A stretch of 64,000 nucleotides of DNA from Monodelphis domestica (lineage: Eukaryota; Chordata; Mammalia; Didelphimorphia; Didelphidae), in NCBI RefSeq assembly GCF_027887165.1, contig NC_077228.1, forward strand, positions 421,679,207 through 421,743,206, in the 5' to 3' direction. The notes below the pieces were generated by a model that worked only from the letters and a program-made list of their open reading frames with translations, did not search any database and was not told where the DNA came from. This document shows, piece by piece, positions 1 to 11,449 of this stretch (position 1 is its first letter; each line of letters begins with the position of its first letter). A program made the position numbers and the translations under genes.

Positions 1-190
1 AATGCTTATCTTCTATCTTAGAATCAATACTAAATAATCTCTTTGCAGAAGAATGGTAAGGGATAGGCATTGGGGGTTAAGTGACTTGACAAGGGTCACA
101 TAGCTAGAAAGTTTTTGAGGTCAGATTTTAACTCAGAACTTCTCATCTTTAGGCCTGGCTCTCAATCTACTCAGTCACCTACCTACTCCC
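1..190 (-). mobile_element. tRNA-derived SINE, MON1/WSINE1 type, cut by the window edge
   Basis: Read on the minus strand this is the common marsupial SINE: tRNA-like head at the right, then the conserved middle (GGGTTAAGTGACTTG on the plus strand, about 75-90) and the 3' part resembling CTTCTATCTTAGAATCAATAC at the left. It is diverged, and its A-tail lies outside the window or is lost. Confidence 0.8.
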
Positions 191-464
191 TGAGCAATAG
201 TTTCTTGATGATACTTACTCAGACCAGTGGATTGGTAGAGAAGGTTCACTTACCTCACTTAGCTCATTGAGCTCCACTAGATTTTTTTCTTGTGAGGTCA
301 TGTCAAAATTATCATATATGGATCAAAACCTTATTTATATAATCTTATATGTGGAATTACAAGTTCAATCCTTTTTAATAACAGTAGCAACTGATGGAAT
401 TTTTTGCAAAATTTTAAAATCAACTAGAACCATGGAAAACATAGGATGCTATATAGAACACTTT
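191..464. other. Unassigned AT-rich sequence
   Basis: No repeat family, coding frame or RNA recognised. The short open frame here has no family features. Confidence 0.4.
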
Positions 465-990
465 TTTAAAATTTTCTTTTTATTGCCATGCAAAACACAT
501 TTCCATAATGGTCATTGTTACAAGAGCACCCTCATATGTAACCAACCCCCCCCCCCACATAAAACCATAAATACACTGATATGAAAGACGACTCAAACAG
601 TTTTCTCTTTCTGTAGAGGTGGATAGCATTCCCTGTCATAAATCCTTCAGTATTGTCCCAGATCATTGCATTGCTGAGAATAGCCAGGTTTTCAGAGATA
701 ATTATTGTCAAATTTTGCTGTTATTATGTACAATGTTCTCCCATTTCTGCTTATTTTGCTCTGCAAACATTTTATTTTACACTTATTTAGTTTTGAAGAT
801 TTTGAATAAATATAAAAATTTTAATTTTATTAAAATAGGGTATCCTTTCATATTATAATGCATGAGCAAATTTTTTCTTAAAAAAAAAAACCCTTCCTGC
901 AGATCTTTTCAGCTTTTTCTGAAATCATCTTGCTAGTTGATTCTTATAGCACAATAATATTTCATCACCACCATGTTATGTTGAACTTTT
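465..990 (-). mobile_element. Old LINE-1 3' UTR fragment, antisense
   Basis: The plus strand carries the reverse complement of marsupial L1 3' UTR landmarks: GGTGGATAGCATTC near 620, CAGATCATTGCATTGCTGAG near 660, ACAATGTTCTCCCATTTCTG near 730, and TTTTTCTGAAATCATC near 915. It is diverged and includes a C12 run near 546. The open frames across it are not L1 proteins. Confidence 0.7.
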
Positions 991-1117
991 AATAAGAAAC
1001 ATATTACTATTTTAAAATTTTAAATAATTAACCTTTCAAAAATTTTTGATAAATTTATGGCATTTATATTTGCTGTTTTTAAGAGACATTAAATCACTAA
1101 AATTGCTTTTGGGACAA

Positions 1118-1245
1118 CCTGTATTTTATTTTATGCATATAAAAACATGATTCTGAGAAAGGTTCTTTTGGCTTAAGCAGACCATCAAAAGGATGGTCCA
1201 TGACACAAAAATGGTTTAGAACTTCTGATTTACACAGAAGACTCA
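1118..1245 (-). mobile_element. Non-autonomous hAT (Charlie-like) DNA transposon remnant, copy 1
   Basis: The segment TATTTTATTTTATGCAT... GATTCTGAGAA ... GGTCCATGACACAAAAATGG...AGAACTTCTG resembles one end of a mammalian hAT element whose terminus reads CAGGGGTTCTTAACC on the other strand. A second copy in the opposite orientation lies at 33745-33840, which supports an interspersed element. Transposon class is inferred from the terminal sequence only. Confidence 0.5.
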
Positions 1246-1347
1246 GGACTATATATGACATTAGAGAAGTTAAATAGACACCTCAAAGCTTGTCTTTTTG
1301 AAAGAAGGAAGGAACACATAACCCCTTCTACTCATGAGTTATCATAT

Positions 1348-2223
1348 TGTTAGGTTTAATTAGTTATTAATTAGTTATATAGCATAATTAAAAGTAGAGA
1401 GATAGACCAGAGCAAGGATTTTTACCCTGCACCCTTTTAATGTAAGGTCAGGGGGAAAATCACTGTGGGCTTTTTAAGGAAGATTGGATTTGTGGGAAGA
1501 GAGTTAGAGAACTTGGCCGCTCTCTTGGAGTCACTGTCCAGAGAGGTGGTGTGTGACTTTTTTCTGAATAATATCAGTTAGTGACTTTGGTCAAACTTAA
1601 CTTGGAAACCTTACAAGAACATCTGCAAAGGTGGGAAGAGTTTTGTTTGCTGTCAGAGCTGTTCTCCTGAAGGAAATGCAGCTGTGAGTGGGGGCGCTGT
1701 TTGATTCTCACTGGAAACAGCCTGAGATTTGTCTCCCTGTTGGGAAGTGAGAGGAAGCCATCTTTAGCTCTGTCAGAACTAATAGAGAAAGTAACTTGTT
1801 ACTTTTGATTTCTATTTTAACGAGGTTAAGAATATTTGAACTTTATATGCTAGGATAAGGTTAGATAGATAGATTTGGGTTTTAGGTAAACAGTATAGAA
1901 TAGATTTAAGAAGGTTCACCTTTGGTGAACAAGAAGAAAATCCTTGCAGATTAGTTTGGTGGGTTATATTTAGAAATCTTAGAAATTAGGTTAAGAGTTT
2001 TTCCTATTGCATCTCTACCTCCCCATCCTTTCCCTGCCTCTCCTGATAAGAATAATAATTAGGTGTTAGATTAAACTGTCCAGCAACTTCATCTACTATA
2101 TACTACCAAGTGATCCTAACAGCTCAAGCCTGTCTATACAAATTGGTTAGGATAAATCAGTTATCTGTATCAACTGGCCATCTATATCAGTAACAAATAA
2201 CAAGATCAATATCATCGATAACA
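1348..2223 (+). mobile_element. Solo LTR, family A copy 1 (endogenous retrovirus)
   Basis: It starts TGTTAGG and ends GATAACA, giving TGTTA/TAACA terminal inverted repeats. The flanks atat (1344-1347) and gtat (2224-2227) match at 3 of 4 bases, as expected of a degraded 4-bp target duplication. The body aligns with the LTR at 15370-16226: both have a CCTTGCAG block, a GTTAGAAAT/TTAGAAATT block, GGATTAAGCTG/GATTAAACTG, and an ACTGGCCAT block near the 3' end. Length 876 bp against 857 bp. No internal viral sequence is attached, so this is a solo LTR left by recombination. Confidence 0.75.
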
Positions 2224-2329
2224 GTATAAACAATAAACTGTCATTTAGGATCTCTGTCTTTATCTATAAAGATATGAAGGGGTCTGAGAGCGAGCACAGA
2301 TAAATTTGTCCTTTGGAAATCTTTGTCAC

Positions 2330-2745
2330 ATTTTTTTTATTTGAAATTTTTTATTTAATTAATTAGTTTAGAATATTTTTCCATGGTTACATGATTCGTG
2401 TTCTTTCCTTCCCCTCCTCCTCCTCACCCCTGTAGCCAACGAGCAGCTCCACTGGGTTTTACATGTGTCATTGATCAAGACTTATTTCCATATTATTAAT
2501 GTTTGCATGAAGATCTTAAGACACTCAGAGTCTACATCCCCATTCATATCCCCATCAACCCATGGGATCAGGCAGTTGTTTTTCTACTGTGTTTCTACTT
2601 CCACAGTTCTTTCTCTGGGATGTAAATAATGTTCTTTCTCACAAGTCCCTCAGAACTGTCCTGGATGATTGCATTGCTGCTAGTAGAGAAGTTCATTACT
2701 ATCACGTTCTTCATAGAATTCCTGTATTTATTTTTCTGCAATTGA
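2330..2745 (-). mobile_element. LINE-1 3' end, antisense
   Basis: The T-run at 2331-2338 is the poly(A) tail on the minus strand. It is followed by TTTTTCCATGGTTACATGATTC (2377-2398), then ACTGGGTTTTACATGTGTCATT, CCATATTATTAATGTTTGCA and GTCCCTCAGAACTGTCCTGG, all marsupial L1 3' UTR marks in reverse complement. 5'-truncated at about 2745. The opposed open frames here are chance. Confidence 0.85.
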
Positions 2746-2969
2746 TGTTGTAAGACAAACAGAAATTCTTTCTTTGAGCTATTCATTTTTACTTAATCAC
2801 AAAGGAGATCAGGCAAGAATCAAAGGAAGCATGTAAGGTCCAGGGCTATGGGAAATGAATAACTATAAAATTTTACTGAGGAAGGAACCTTACTTTTGAA
2901 TACTTAGATGATACTTTAGTGAAAATAAGGAGATGAACATTTCTCTGTGGAAGACTTCCATTTACAGTC

Positions 2970-3100
2970 TCTAAACAAAAGCATGTATTAATAGCCAAGC
3001 ACATGCCGAATCCTGTGCTGGCTACTGGGGATACAAAACTGAAAAAAGGTATTTTTTCTTCCCTCCAGAAGAGGAGTTTACACTTTAAGAGAGTAAAGAT
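2970..3100 (-). mobile_element. L2 3' end fragment, antisense
   Basis: The pattern AAGCATGTATTAATAGCCAAGCACATGCCGAATCCTGTGCTGGCTACTGGGGATACAAA... followed by GAGGAGTTTACACTTTAA is the reverse complement of an L2 3' terminus (poly-signal, 'gcctggcacatag', 'ggagctcacagtcta'). Confidence 0.6.
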
Positions 3101-3119
3101 ATTCCATACATACTAGTAA

Positions 3120-3375
3120 AGGAAGCTCAATTGTAGAGTAAATCAAATTCTGGCGGAGTCAGGAATCCCTGAGTTCAAACCTAGCCCTACACACTAACTA
3201 ATTGCATGATGTTGGGTAAGTCATCTAACTCCTTTCTTTCTCAGTTTCCTTATCTATAGGATGGGGATAATAATGATACTTACTTCCCAAGGCTGTAGTG
3301 AGGATAAAATGAGATACTATTTGTAAAGTGCTTTGCAAGCCTTAAATTACTACACAAATACTAGTTATTAAAGAG
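3120..3375 (+). mobile_element. MIR-related tRNA SINE
   Basis: The tRNA-like head (GAGTTCAAACCTAGCC near 3172, box B) is followed by CTCAGTTTCCTTATCTATAGGATGGGGATAATAATGATA and the 3' part AAGTGCTTTGCAAGCCTTAAA. Full-length organisation for a MIR-family member. Confidence 0.8.
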
Positions 3376-3435
3376 GTTTTCATAAAGTTATATTGTATGT
3401 CCCTAGTAGGTACTAAGAAGACTATTCAAATTAGT

Positions 3436-3875
3436 TTTAAAAATTATTTTTTATGTATTTCATTAAGTATTTCCCAATTACAGGTAACTTTTTTTTTAAA
3501 CCCTTACCTTCTTTCTTGGAATCTATACTGTGTATTGGTTCCAAGGCAGAGGAGTGGTAAGGGTTAGGCAATGGGGGTTATGTGACTTGCCCAAGGTCAC
3601 ACAGCTGGGAAGGGTCTGAGGCCAGATTTGAATTTAGGACCTCCTGTCTCTAGCCCTGGCTCTCAATCCACTGAGCTACCCAGACGCCCCCCTGAAACTG
3701 TTTTTTTAAACAATCTTTTTTTTTTAATTGAGTTGCAAATCCTTTCCTTACCTCCTGCCCTTTCTCCCTCCTTGAGAAGGAAAGCAAATTGATTTCAATT
3801 ATATGTGTGAGGTCATGCAAAACATACTTATTAGCCATCTTGCAAAAGAAAACACAAAGAAAATAAAACAATAAA
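3436..3875 (-). mobile_element. Second L1 subfamily 3' end, antisense, split by a SINE
   Basis: Left part (3436-3487) and right part (about 3700-3875) join into one L1 3' UTR (TTTCCCAATTACA...; ...CCTTGAGAAGGAAAGCAAATTGAT...GTCATGCAAAACATA...TTGCAAAAGAAAACACA). The SINE at 3488-3692 sits between them. This subfamily differs from the L1 at 2330. Confidence 0.65.
3488..3692 (-). mobile_element. MON1/WSINE1-type SINE, antisense, inside an L1
   Basis: The T-run at 3489-3497 (tail) is followed by the whole family order: CCTTACCTTC, ACTGTGTATTGGTTCCAAGGCAG, GGCAATGGGGGTTATGTGACTTGCCCAAGGTCACACAGCTGG, then TCAATCCACTGAGCTACCCAGACGCCCCC. Near full length and only moderately diverged, so younger than its L1 host. 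Confidence 0.9.
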
Positions 3876-4638
3876 GATAAAAGAAATATTTTTAAATTAT
3901 GTATTAAAGCTGGTTGTCCAGGAAGTTGCTACAATGAATTGCCCAGAGTTTTTAGGGGACAGGACTACCCCTTACCACTTATTAGAAATCATAGAAACCT
4001 AATTTCCCATTCCAAGAAGGGTAATAAATTCTACACAGCCTCTGAAGTAGCTTTCTCAAAATGAACCAATAAATAAAAGCCATCCCTTCTTGCTGGGTGA
4101 TCTGCCTTATGCCCTTGAATAAAGAAAGATCTTATTTTTTCTCTACATAATAATTAGGGCTTTGCTCCATAATTATCTTATAGCCTGAATTCTACCTTAA
4201 ATAGGATTGCTTGATTTTATGACAGTGTGGAAGGGAATTTTAGGAGATAGACTTTTTGGGTCTGCTGTCTACTTCTGTAGTGTCATGGACAGAAAGTTAG
4301 GGAAGAGAAGGGGGAATCTTTCTGTTTCCTTCTGATTTAGAAGAAGATTATTTTATATTCTCACCCTCCAACACCCAAGACTGGTTTATGTATCAGAATA
4401 TATGGTGCTAACAATTAACAATGCAATTAACATTTTTGTTTGGAAGCCAAGCATTTTTATTGATGCTGCTGACATCCCTGACTAACATCCTGGCACAGCT
4501 ATAATTGAGTGTAGAGGCCAATGCATAGTTTTTCTTCATCTGTTTTCTAGTTTAAATTGTTTGTGTAACAAAATGAGGCAAAAATAAGAGCTACAAGAAT
4601 GTAGATGCAGGCAATGATTATAAAACTTCAATTAGAAA
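3876..4638. other. Unassigned sequence
   Basis: Complex AT-rich DNA; I recognise no element, exon or RNA in it. Confidence 0.4.
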
Positions 4639-4639
4639 G

Positions 4640-5395
4640 TGAAAATGTGAACTGATACAACCATTCTGGAGAACAATAAGGATTCATACTCAAAGGACCA
4701 TAAAACTATGCATATCCTTGGACCCAGCAATACCACTACTGGGTTTTTATCCCAAAGAGATCAGAGATAAAGGAAAAGGACTTACCTGCACCAAAATATT
4801 TTTAGCATCTCCTTTTGTGGTGGCAAAGAATTGGAAACTGAGGAGTTGTTCATCATTTGGGGAATAACTGAACAAGTTCTGGTATATGGTTGTAACTGAA
4901 TACTGTTGCATTGTAAAGAAATGACGAACAAGATGAGTTCAGAAAAATCTGGAAAGACATATGAATAATGCAAAGTGAAGCAAACAGAATCAGAAGAACA
5001 ATATACACAGTAACAGAAATATTATACAATAATCAGCTGTGAAGGATTACACCATTATTAGCAAAGCAAGTCTTCAATATAATCACAAGGGACTTATGAT
5101 GAAAATACTTTTCATAGTCAAAGATGGAACTGTTGGAGTCTGAGTATAGATCAAAGCATACCATTTTCCACTTTATTTCCTTCATTTTTTTGCATATGTG
5201 ATGTGTCTTCTTTTACAATATGAGCAATCTGGAAATATGTATTACATGAAATTACTGGCATTACCTATCTCAAACTATTTACTTCCTTAGGGAAAGGGGG
5301 GAAAGGAAGAAAAGGAGAACATCTGAATCTTGAAACATCAGGAAACAATTGTCAAAAATTAATTCTACAGGTACAAAATAAAATTTCTACATGTA
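4640..5395 (+). mobile_element. Old LINE-1 3' end
   Basis: Sense L1 3' UTR marks in order: TGATACAACCATTCTGGAG, GGACCCAGCAATACCACTACTGGG, TCCCAAAGAGATCA, GTGGCAAAGAATTGGAAACTGAGG, AAGTGAAGCAAACAGAATCAGAAGAACAATATACACA, GACTTATGATGAAAA. It runs to an A-rich end near 5390. Strongly diverged older subfamily. Confidence 0.75.
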
Positions 5396-5734
5396 ACTGA
5401 AAAATAAATTAATTGTCAAAAACTACTGGGGTACTCTAACCTATTCAATTTTCACTCTGCTCAACTCAGAGTTGTAATTGTGTAGAAGAAGATGAAATGA
5501 GTCTTATTCTTATTTATTTGCAATATGTTGGGTTAAAATATTGTCCTTGAAGATGACCACTTGTCAGTTATTACCCTCCAATGTAATTTTGTGGGAATGG
5601 AACAATTCTGAAAGGACCATGCTGGACTAGATTGCATATTCAAGAGGGTGTTCACATCCAGAAGTAGACTTAAATTTCATTAACCTAGACTTCAGAGTTA
5701 TAACTTCATATCTTCAGCTCAGTAGTCAAGGTGG
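5396..5734. other. Unassigned sequence
   Basis: Nothing recognised with confidence. A stretch near 5545-5570 (TTGTCCTTGAAGATGACCA) faintly resembles another marsupial SINE but is too short to call. Confidence 0.3.
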
Positions 5735-6735
5735 GGGAATTAGAATCCTTTGCTCTCCACTGACATTTCTTCCCCTTCTAACCTCCATCACTCAATCTCT
5801 CGTCTTTTCAGGTTTATGCTATTTTAACTACTGAATCAAAATCCAGTAGCTGTCATCTAAAGACCTCTACATTATTACCTTTCCTTTCTCAATGAGTTTA
5901 TTCCATGGCTCTCTATTTTTCTCTCCTCCCAACTCTTACCCTAATACCAAGGGATTCAACATATATATATATACTTCCCCTCAATTGCACTAACCACTCA
6001 GTTCCTTGATCTCTACTACCTGCTCACTTCCCATGACTTATTCCATTATCCTACCTCAGTTTCACACAAAGATGGTCATTATCTTGATCTTGTTATCACC
6101 TTGTTATCACACATGTATAATTTTCACATTCAAGCATTCCAAAATCTCCCTTGTTGGGCAATAATCTACCAGCTTTTCACTTCTTCCTCTGACTTTCTTT
6201 GGCTTCCAGAATCAAATACAAAATGCTCTGGCATTAAAGCCCTCTATAACCTAACCCCTTCCTGTTTTTCTAGTCTTTTGACATCTTATTACTTGCTGAA
6301 TAATACATTAAGGTATATTTACTTTTTATACCTTACACACTTCAGTCCAGTGACTCTGACCTTCTAGCTGTTCAAACAAGACATTCCATCTCTCATTTCA
6401 GGACATTTTCTCTGGGTGTCTCCTATGCCTGGAATGCTCTCCCTCCTCCTCTCTGGCTTCTGGTTTCCCTGATTTTCTTTAAATCCCAACTAAAATCTCA
6501 TTTTTTATTTAAAGCCTTCCCTAATCCTTAATTTGAGTGCCTTCCCTCTTATTATTTCCTATTTTATATATATATATGTATATATATATATCTTGCTTGT
6601 ATGTTGTATCTACCATTAGATTGTGAGCTTCAAGGGAAGAGACTATCTTTTGTCTTCTTTTGCATCCCCAGTGCTTAATCTAGTGCATAGCTCATAATAG
6701 ATGCTTCATAAATGTTTATTGATTGATTGCTTTTG
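5735..6735 (+). mobile_element. L2 LINE, 3' kilobase
   Basis: The segment follows L2 in order: CTTCCCCTTCTAACCTCC, TGGCATTAAAGCCCTCTATAACCTAACCCC near 6230, CCTATGCCTGGAATGCTCTCCC near 6423, AAAGCCTTCCCTAATCC, ATTAGATTGTGAGCTTCAAGGG, TGCATCCCCAGTGCTTAAT, and ATAAATGTTTATTGATTGATTG at the 3' terminus. (TA)n-like runs occur near 5961 and 6566. The open frame at 6101-6367 is its decayed sequence. Confidence 0.8.
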
Positions 6736-7469
6736 TTTTTCTGACTCTGTGAGGTTACCATGTAGACACTTCACTTTGTAAAACTAAAATGTAAGCTACC
6801 TAAATATATAACCACACTTCCCTGCTAACTTGTCCTATTTTAAGCCATGTCATCTATTTCCCCTTGTTGGAAAGTAAAGAATTTTGAATTAATTGGTTCT
6901 AACATTCTAAATTATTTTCCATTAAGAAATAGAAATAACATATAACATTTGCTACTTCAATCATTCATAATAGGTTTTTACACTGTGAAATTTGTTTCCA
7001 TGGCCTTGCTATATATATATTTTTTCACTTAATTTGCCAACATGGGCAACACAGAAAGAAAGGTTCTTTTTGCCTGCTAAACTGCATCAATTCTCTTTAA
7101 TAAGGGAAAGCTGTCTAATAAAAGGAGTAAAGTATTGTTAGTAACCAAAAAGCAATGTAATCCAGTAGGTAGAATGCTGAATTGTGAATCATATCAGTTC
7201 TCATCCACCTTCAAGCCTTCCCCAGGCAAAATTATGACACATAGCATACATCTAGAAGGTCCTATGGCTGTTCAGAGTAATTACTGTCTTAACCACAATT
7301 CTAGACTTGAACTTTAAAATGCAAGATTTTAACTTGGATTTGGGGAGTCTTGAGTCATATTTCTAGAACTGAGAGTCTTCTTTTCGACCAAGCAGAACCA
7401 ACAGGGCAATTTAACTGTGCTTAAAAGAAGAAGAAAAAAGCAAATGTGAATTAGAATGCAGAAAGAAAA
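6736..7469. other. Unassigned AT-rich sequence
   Basis: No family recognised. Short AT runs and no open frame of interest. Confidence 0.35.
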
Positions 7470-7735
7470 ATATTCAGGCAAAAATAATAATAATAGCCAA
7501 TATGTTTAGAGTGTTCACTGTGCTAAGTATTTTACAATAGTCAACTTATTTGATCCCCCCAAAACCCTGGGAGGTAGGCTCTAATTAACCTCACTTTACA
7601 TATGAGCAAACTGAAACAAACTGGTTAAATGACTTGTCAAAGGTCACATTGTCAAAGTAAGTGTTAGAGGCTGGATATGAACTCAAGTATCCCTGATTTA
7701 CAGGCTTAGTGCTTTATCCATTGTGTTGCCTCTTT
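7470..7735 (-). mobile_element. MIR-family SINE, antisense
   Basis: The reverse complement of MIR is readable: GTGCTAAGTATTTTACAATAG, CCCTGGGAGGTAGGCTCTAATTAACCTCACTTTACATATGAGCAAACTGA, AAATGACTTGTCAAAGGTCACA, and the tRNA-like end near 7680-7735. Confidence 0.75.
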
Positions 7736-8094
7736 TGTTTAAAAGCAGTTATTCTTTTTCCTCATTCCAAAATAGTTCTTTTCAGAGGAGATAGACAACT
7801 TAGAACAACTTAGTAATCATCAATAAGATGGTTAAAAGAAGGAGGAAATGTTAAAAACCAGAGATTTGTGGAAGAGAAGGATGAAGGGTGACTAGCTGGT
7901 CATATTGTTTATTAGGTCTGTCATAGGAAGCTGAAGCACAAGGGATACAGATTAGAGAATTGTCTGATGACAAGAACCAAAGTATGGGAATGGCTCACTT
8001 ATCCAACAAGAGATATAGAAACCCTTTATTTCCTCTTTCTAAAGACTCCAGAATATTTCCTTTATTTGGTAAAAAATTAATTTTTTTAATTTTT
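7736..8094. other. Unassigned sequence
   Basis: Nothing recognised between two MIR copies. Confidence 0.3.
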
Positions 8095-8320
8095 TTTTAG
8101 TTTTTTAGTTTACCAACCACTTTTTTTTCACAACAGCCTTCAGAATTAAATAGTTCAATTACCATAATTCCCAATTTACAAATGTGGAGATGAATACTTT
8201 AATAGGTCAGTTGACTTTCTAGGGGTCAAATGACTAGTAAGTGAGAGGTCCAAGGTTTGAATTCAGTTCTTCTGACACCAAGTCCAATGCCCTTTTTACT
8301 ATGCTTTCTGCCTCCCATTT
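8095..8320 (-). mobile_element. MIR-family SINE, antisense
   Basis: Diverged reverse complement: CCCAATTTACAAATGTGGAGATGAATA, GGGGTCAAATGACTAGTAAGTGAGAGGTCCAAGGTTTGAATTCAG, and ATGCCCTTTTTACTATG. Confidence 0.6.
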
Positions 8321-10185
8321 AAAATGGTTTGTGTTTGGTCAGCTTGGATAGGAGGAATTATCCCTTGGAACCTATAAGATGATGATTGTAAGAATTGTAT
8401 AAGGTTAAAATGATTCAAGGTCGTAGATATTTATGTTATTTGGAATTATGGAATTATAGAATGAGCTGTTAATTCTACAAGATTATCATCATTATCACCA
8501 GCACTATAGACTCCTCAAATGAAATTTAGGTGCTTTGGCCTTTTATTTCTGGGGTTTGTGTTAAACACAACTTTTATGGCTGTTCTTATGGTCAGACATT
8601 GCTTGCCTTTGCCCAGGGGCTGTACTTTTTGCCTTCCTAGATCCATGGCAAGACAGCTTTTTAATTGAACTAATTAAAATGTAAATTACGTTGTCAGAAA
8701 AGGATGTCTAATTAAAACACAAATTCATTCATACTATTAGGAAGCTGAAGATCTTTGAATAAGCAGGCCTCCTACACTACTTTTCTCAGTCCTAATAATT
8801 AAAATGTGTCACTCACCTTGGCTTAAATTCACATTTTTAGAAGGATAAAAAAAGGAATACATTCCCCCGCATTAATTGATGATCTTATGTTGGCAAGTTT
8901 GGGAAATTGTTAGAAGTACCACAGCTGGGATTCTGATTTTTCTATGCAAATATTATGTGCTACTACCAGAGTGACCTATTTATGTACATGATGGGCCATT
9001 TAACATGAGAACTCAAGTGTTTGTCTCTCAGGTGCCACAATTAGGACATTTTCAATGCAATTATTTGTATGTTCAGCAGAAGCAAATATTTGATGATAAT
9101 TGTATCATGCTGAAGGAATAATTTGAATTTAACTTCACCTTCCCTAAAACTAATTGTTATAAAAAACATTATTTTTTTATAAAGATCATAATATTTAGAG
9201 ATTGAGAGGAAATTGAAGCTAAAGAGAAGAGTGTCCGCGAGGTCACCCAACTACTATTATTTTAATCTCTTTGTTTTCTCCTTCCCTCCCTTATTAGATG
9301 ACATTATCTTTCAACTATTTCACAATTGTTTATTTTCTGTAGACATGGAATTTGGAGGACATAAATAGGAATGAAAAATCAAGCTACTAATACTCCATGC
9401 TTGAGAATTAAAATTCACAGTGAGAGAAATTGATGCCAACAGGTTAATTCGACTATTTCCATTGAAGAAAATGAGAGATTGCAAATTAAATCCAATTTAC
9501 TTAAGCATTAGAATTTTAACAATATAGGATAACATTAATAATGGAGTCAAGAAGTCATGTTATATATTTTTTTCCTTTGGCATATTCTCTTTCCCTCTAT
9601 TCCTCATCAAAATATTGCATATGTAGCAGATGCCTTTCAGGAACTCATCATCATGAAATAGTCAAGGTACCAGATGTAGAAAAGTGCCTAATAGCTTTTT
9701 CACACAGGTCTTAATGAGCTTTTGTCTGAGTTGTGCAGAAAAGCACGCCTGTCCTTGGGTTTAAACATGTTATTAGGGCAAATGTCGATCAGTGTGCTGC
9801 TGCAGAAATTTGTTATTTTTAGAAGCTAATGAAGAAGATCAGATCATTTCACCTCCCTCACTTTATTTATGCCTCCATATAAAATTGTGTGTTAGGAAGT
9901 TAATTACAGTCTCCTGGATTGCAAGCCAAACAGGCAATTGCAACTGCAAGCCGGTGCTATTGTCAAGGGGATAGAGAAAGCCTATTGCCAAGCAAGTGGC
10001 ACTCACCACACTTTTTATGTTTGATTATCACCCCAGGAGGACAATAGTGACTTATTCTGTAAAACACGAATAAATTATGTGATGTGATTTGCTAAGAAAG
10101 GGTATTTAAAATAGGGTAGGTTTATAAGACCAGCTGTTTTGGGTACCATGCTAACTAAGGTTACTTTTATCCTGTTCCCATCACT
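8321..10185. other. Repeat-poor block; candidate conserved noncoding DNA
   Basis: About 1.9 kb with no repeat that I recognise, unlike most of the window. It contains clustered TAATTAAAA-type homeodomain core motifs (8664-8720 and 8795-8810) and a high-complexity segment at 9665-10080 (around TTAATTACAGTCTCCTGG at 9900, GCAATTGCAACTGCAAGCCGG at 9935). No splice-flanked open frame is apparent. Regulatory function is inference; nothing here proves it. Confidence 0.35.
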
Positions 10186-10189
10186 TACT

Positions 10190-10340
10190 GAAAATCATAG
10201 AGTGCTAGAATCAGAAGAGAAAGCAGAGGTTCTCTACAAATCCCTAGTAAGCTGTCATCCAACCTCCACTTGTACATCTTCCTTGATGACAAAGACCCCA
10301 CCTCACTTTGTCCATTCCATTTTTGGACATTTCTGATTAA
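10190..10340 (-). mobile_element. CR1/L3-like LINE 3' fragment, antisense
   Basis: The order ATCATAGAGTGCTAGAATCAG, TGTCATCCAACCTCCACTTGTACATCTTCCTTGATGACAAAGACCCCACC, CCATTCCATTTTTGGACATTTCTGATTA is the reverse complement of the CR1/L3 3' end. The 65-codon open frame over it is a by-product. Confidence 0.65.
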
Positions 10341-10424
10341 TATTTCTTTATTAATTATTATTAATCAAATATTAAATTAATATCTGTCCTTATGCCAGAT
10401 TTATTATTTATGTAATGTAGGGAG

Positions 10425-10650
10425 GTGTCATGGATTGAAAATTGGCCTTAGAACCAGAAATATATGGGTTTCAAGTCCTACCTCTGAAACATAATGACTA
10501 CATGGGCTTGAGTACCTCCCAGTGCTCTAAGTAACTCTTGAATACTTAGAGAAGTAGAGAAGGTGCTGATCTGCATTTAGTAGAGGGGATTTCCTTATCT
10601 GGGAATTCCTTATATGCCAATAACATCATAAATCCAGTATCTAATTATAT
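10425..10650 (+). mobile_element. Marsupial tRNA SINE with 'strip' 3' end (WALLSI-like)
   Basis: tRNA-like head (GGGTTTCAAGTCCTACCTCTGA), then CCCAGTGCTCTAAGTAACTCTTGAATACTTAGAGAAGTAGAGAAGGTGCTGATCTGCATTTAGTAGAGGGGATTTCC and a GGGAATTCCTTATATGCCAATAACATCATAAATCCAG end. The same order recurs at 24105, 27940, 46787, 51912 and 58105, so it is one interspersed family. Family name from memory. Confidence 0.7.
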
Positions 10651-10954
10651 TGACAAGATAAGGAACAATCCAACTGTCTATTTATTGTGAATTTTATTAC
10701 TGCAGAAACTATAAATAATTGCAGTTCATATTCATGGTAACTCAAAAGGTACTAAGAAGTTCTAAGAGATGCCTGAGCTGATTATCTTTCAAAGAACCAT
10801 GTGGAAGCAAGGCAAGCAAGTGTAAACTTACTAGCCCAAATCTACTCCCAGTACTGTGAAAACTTCATGATGAGTCACAAATGATATGTTTGTAGATGGA
10901 AAGAAAATCTATCTCAAGGGTACCGTATACTTGTATGGATGCCAAATTTTAGGA

Positions 10955-11335
10955 AGAATGTTGATAAGTTAAAGAGTGTCCAGAGTTGGGCTTCCAGGAT
11001 GGGTAAGGATGTCAAGATCAGGCCATTTGGAGATAGGATGAAAGATCTTTACCTGTGGTAAAGATCCCTATACATGCACTCTTCTTCCCTCCTAATTGAG
11101 ACAAATACATTTTTTTTCAATGATGCTAATAAAGCAACCTTGCTCTGTGCTAGAGTCCTAACATGTTTATGGCAATTCTATAACTACACCATAAAGGGAA
11201 ACTAGGCTTATTTGGGGTTTGTCAACTCTAATTGCTAGAAAGTTCGTCCTTATTTTGAGGTTTAAGCTGCTTTACAATAACTTCAGCCTATTGGTTTTGT
11301 AATAAGGGATTATTTGAATGGTAAATGATAACTAA
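10955..11335 (+). mobile_element. CR1/L3-like LINE fragment
   Basis: AAAGAGTGTCCAGAGTTGGGCTTCCAGGATGGGTAAGGATGTCAAGATCAGGCCATTTGGAGATAGGATGAAAGATC matches the C-terminal/3' region of CR1-type LINEs. It decays after about 11060. The right part of the range is less certain. Confidence 0.55.
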
Positions 11336-11351
11336 AGATCAGGGCTGTTAA

Positions 11352-11420
11352 TTTTCTTCCTTCCTCCCTTCCCTTCTTCTTCCCTCTCTTCACCCTTACT
11401 TCTTCCCTCCCCCTTCCTGA
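11352..11420. repeat. Homopyrimidine tract
   Basis: About 70 bases are nearly all C/T on the plus strand (CTTCC/TTCCC-rich), broken only by a few A residues. Confidence 0.8.
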
Positions 11421-11449
11421 TGATTCTTCTATTGATTTCTTTAAATCAA

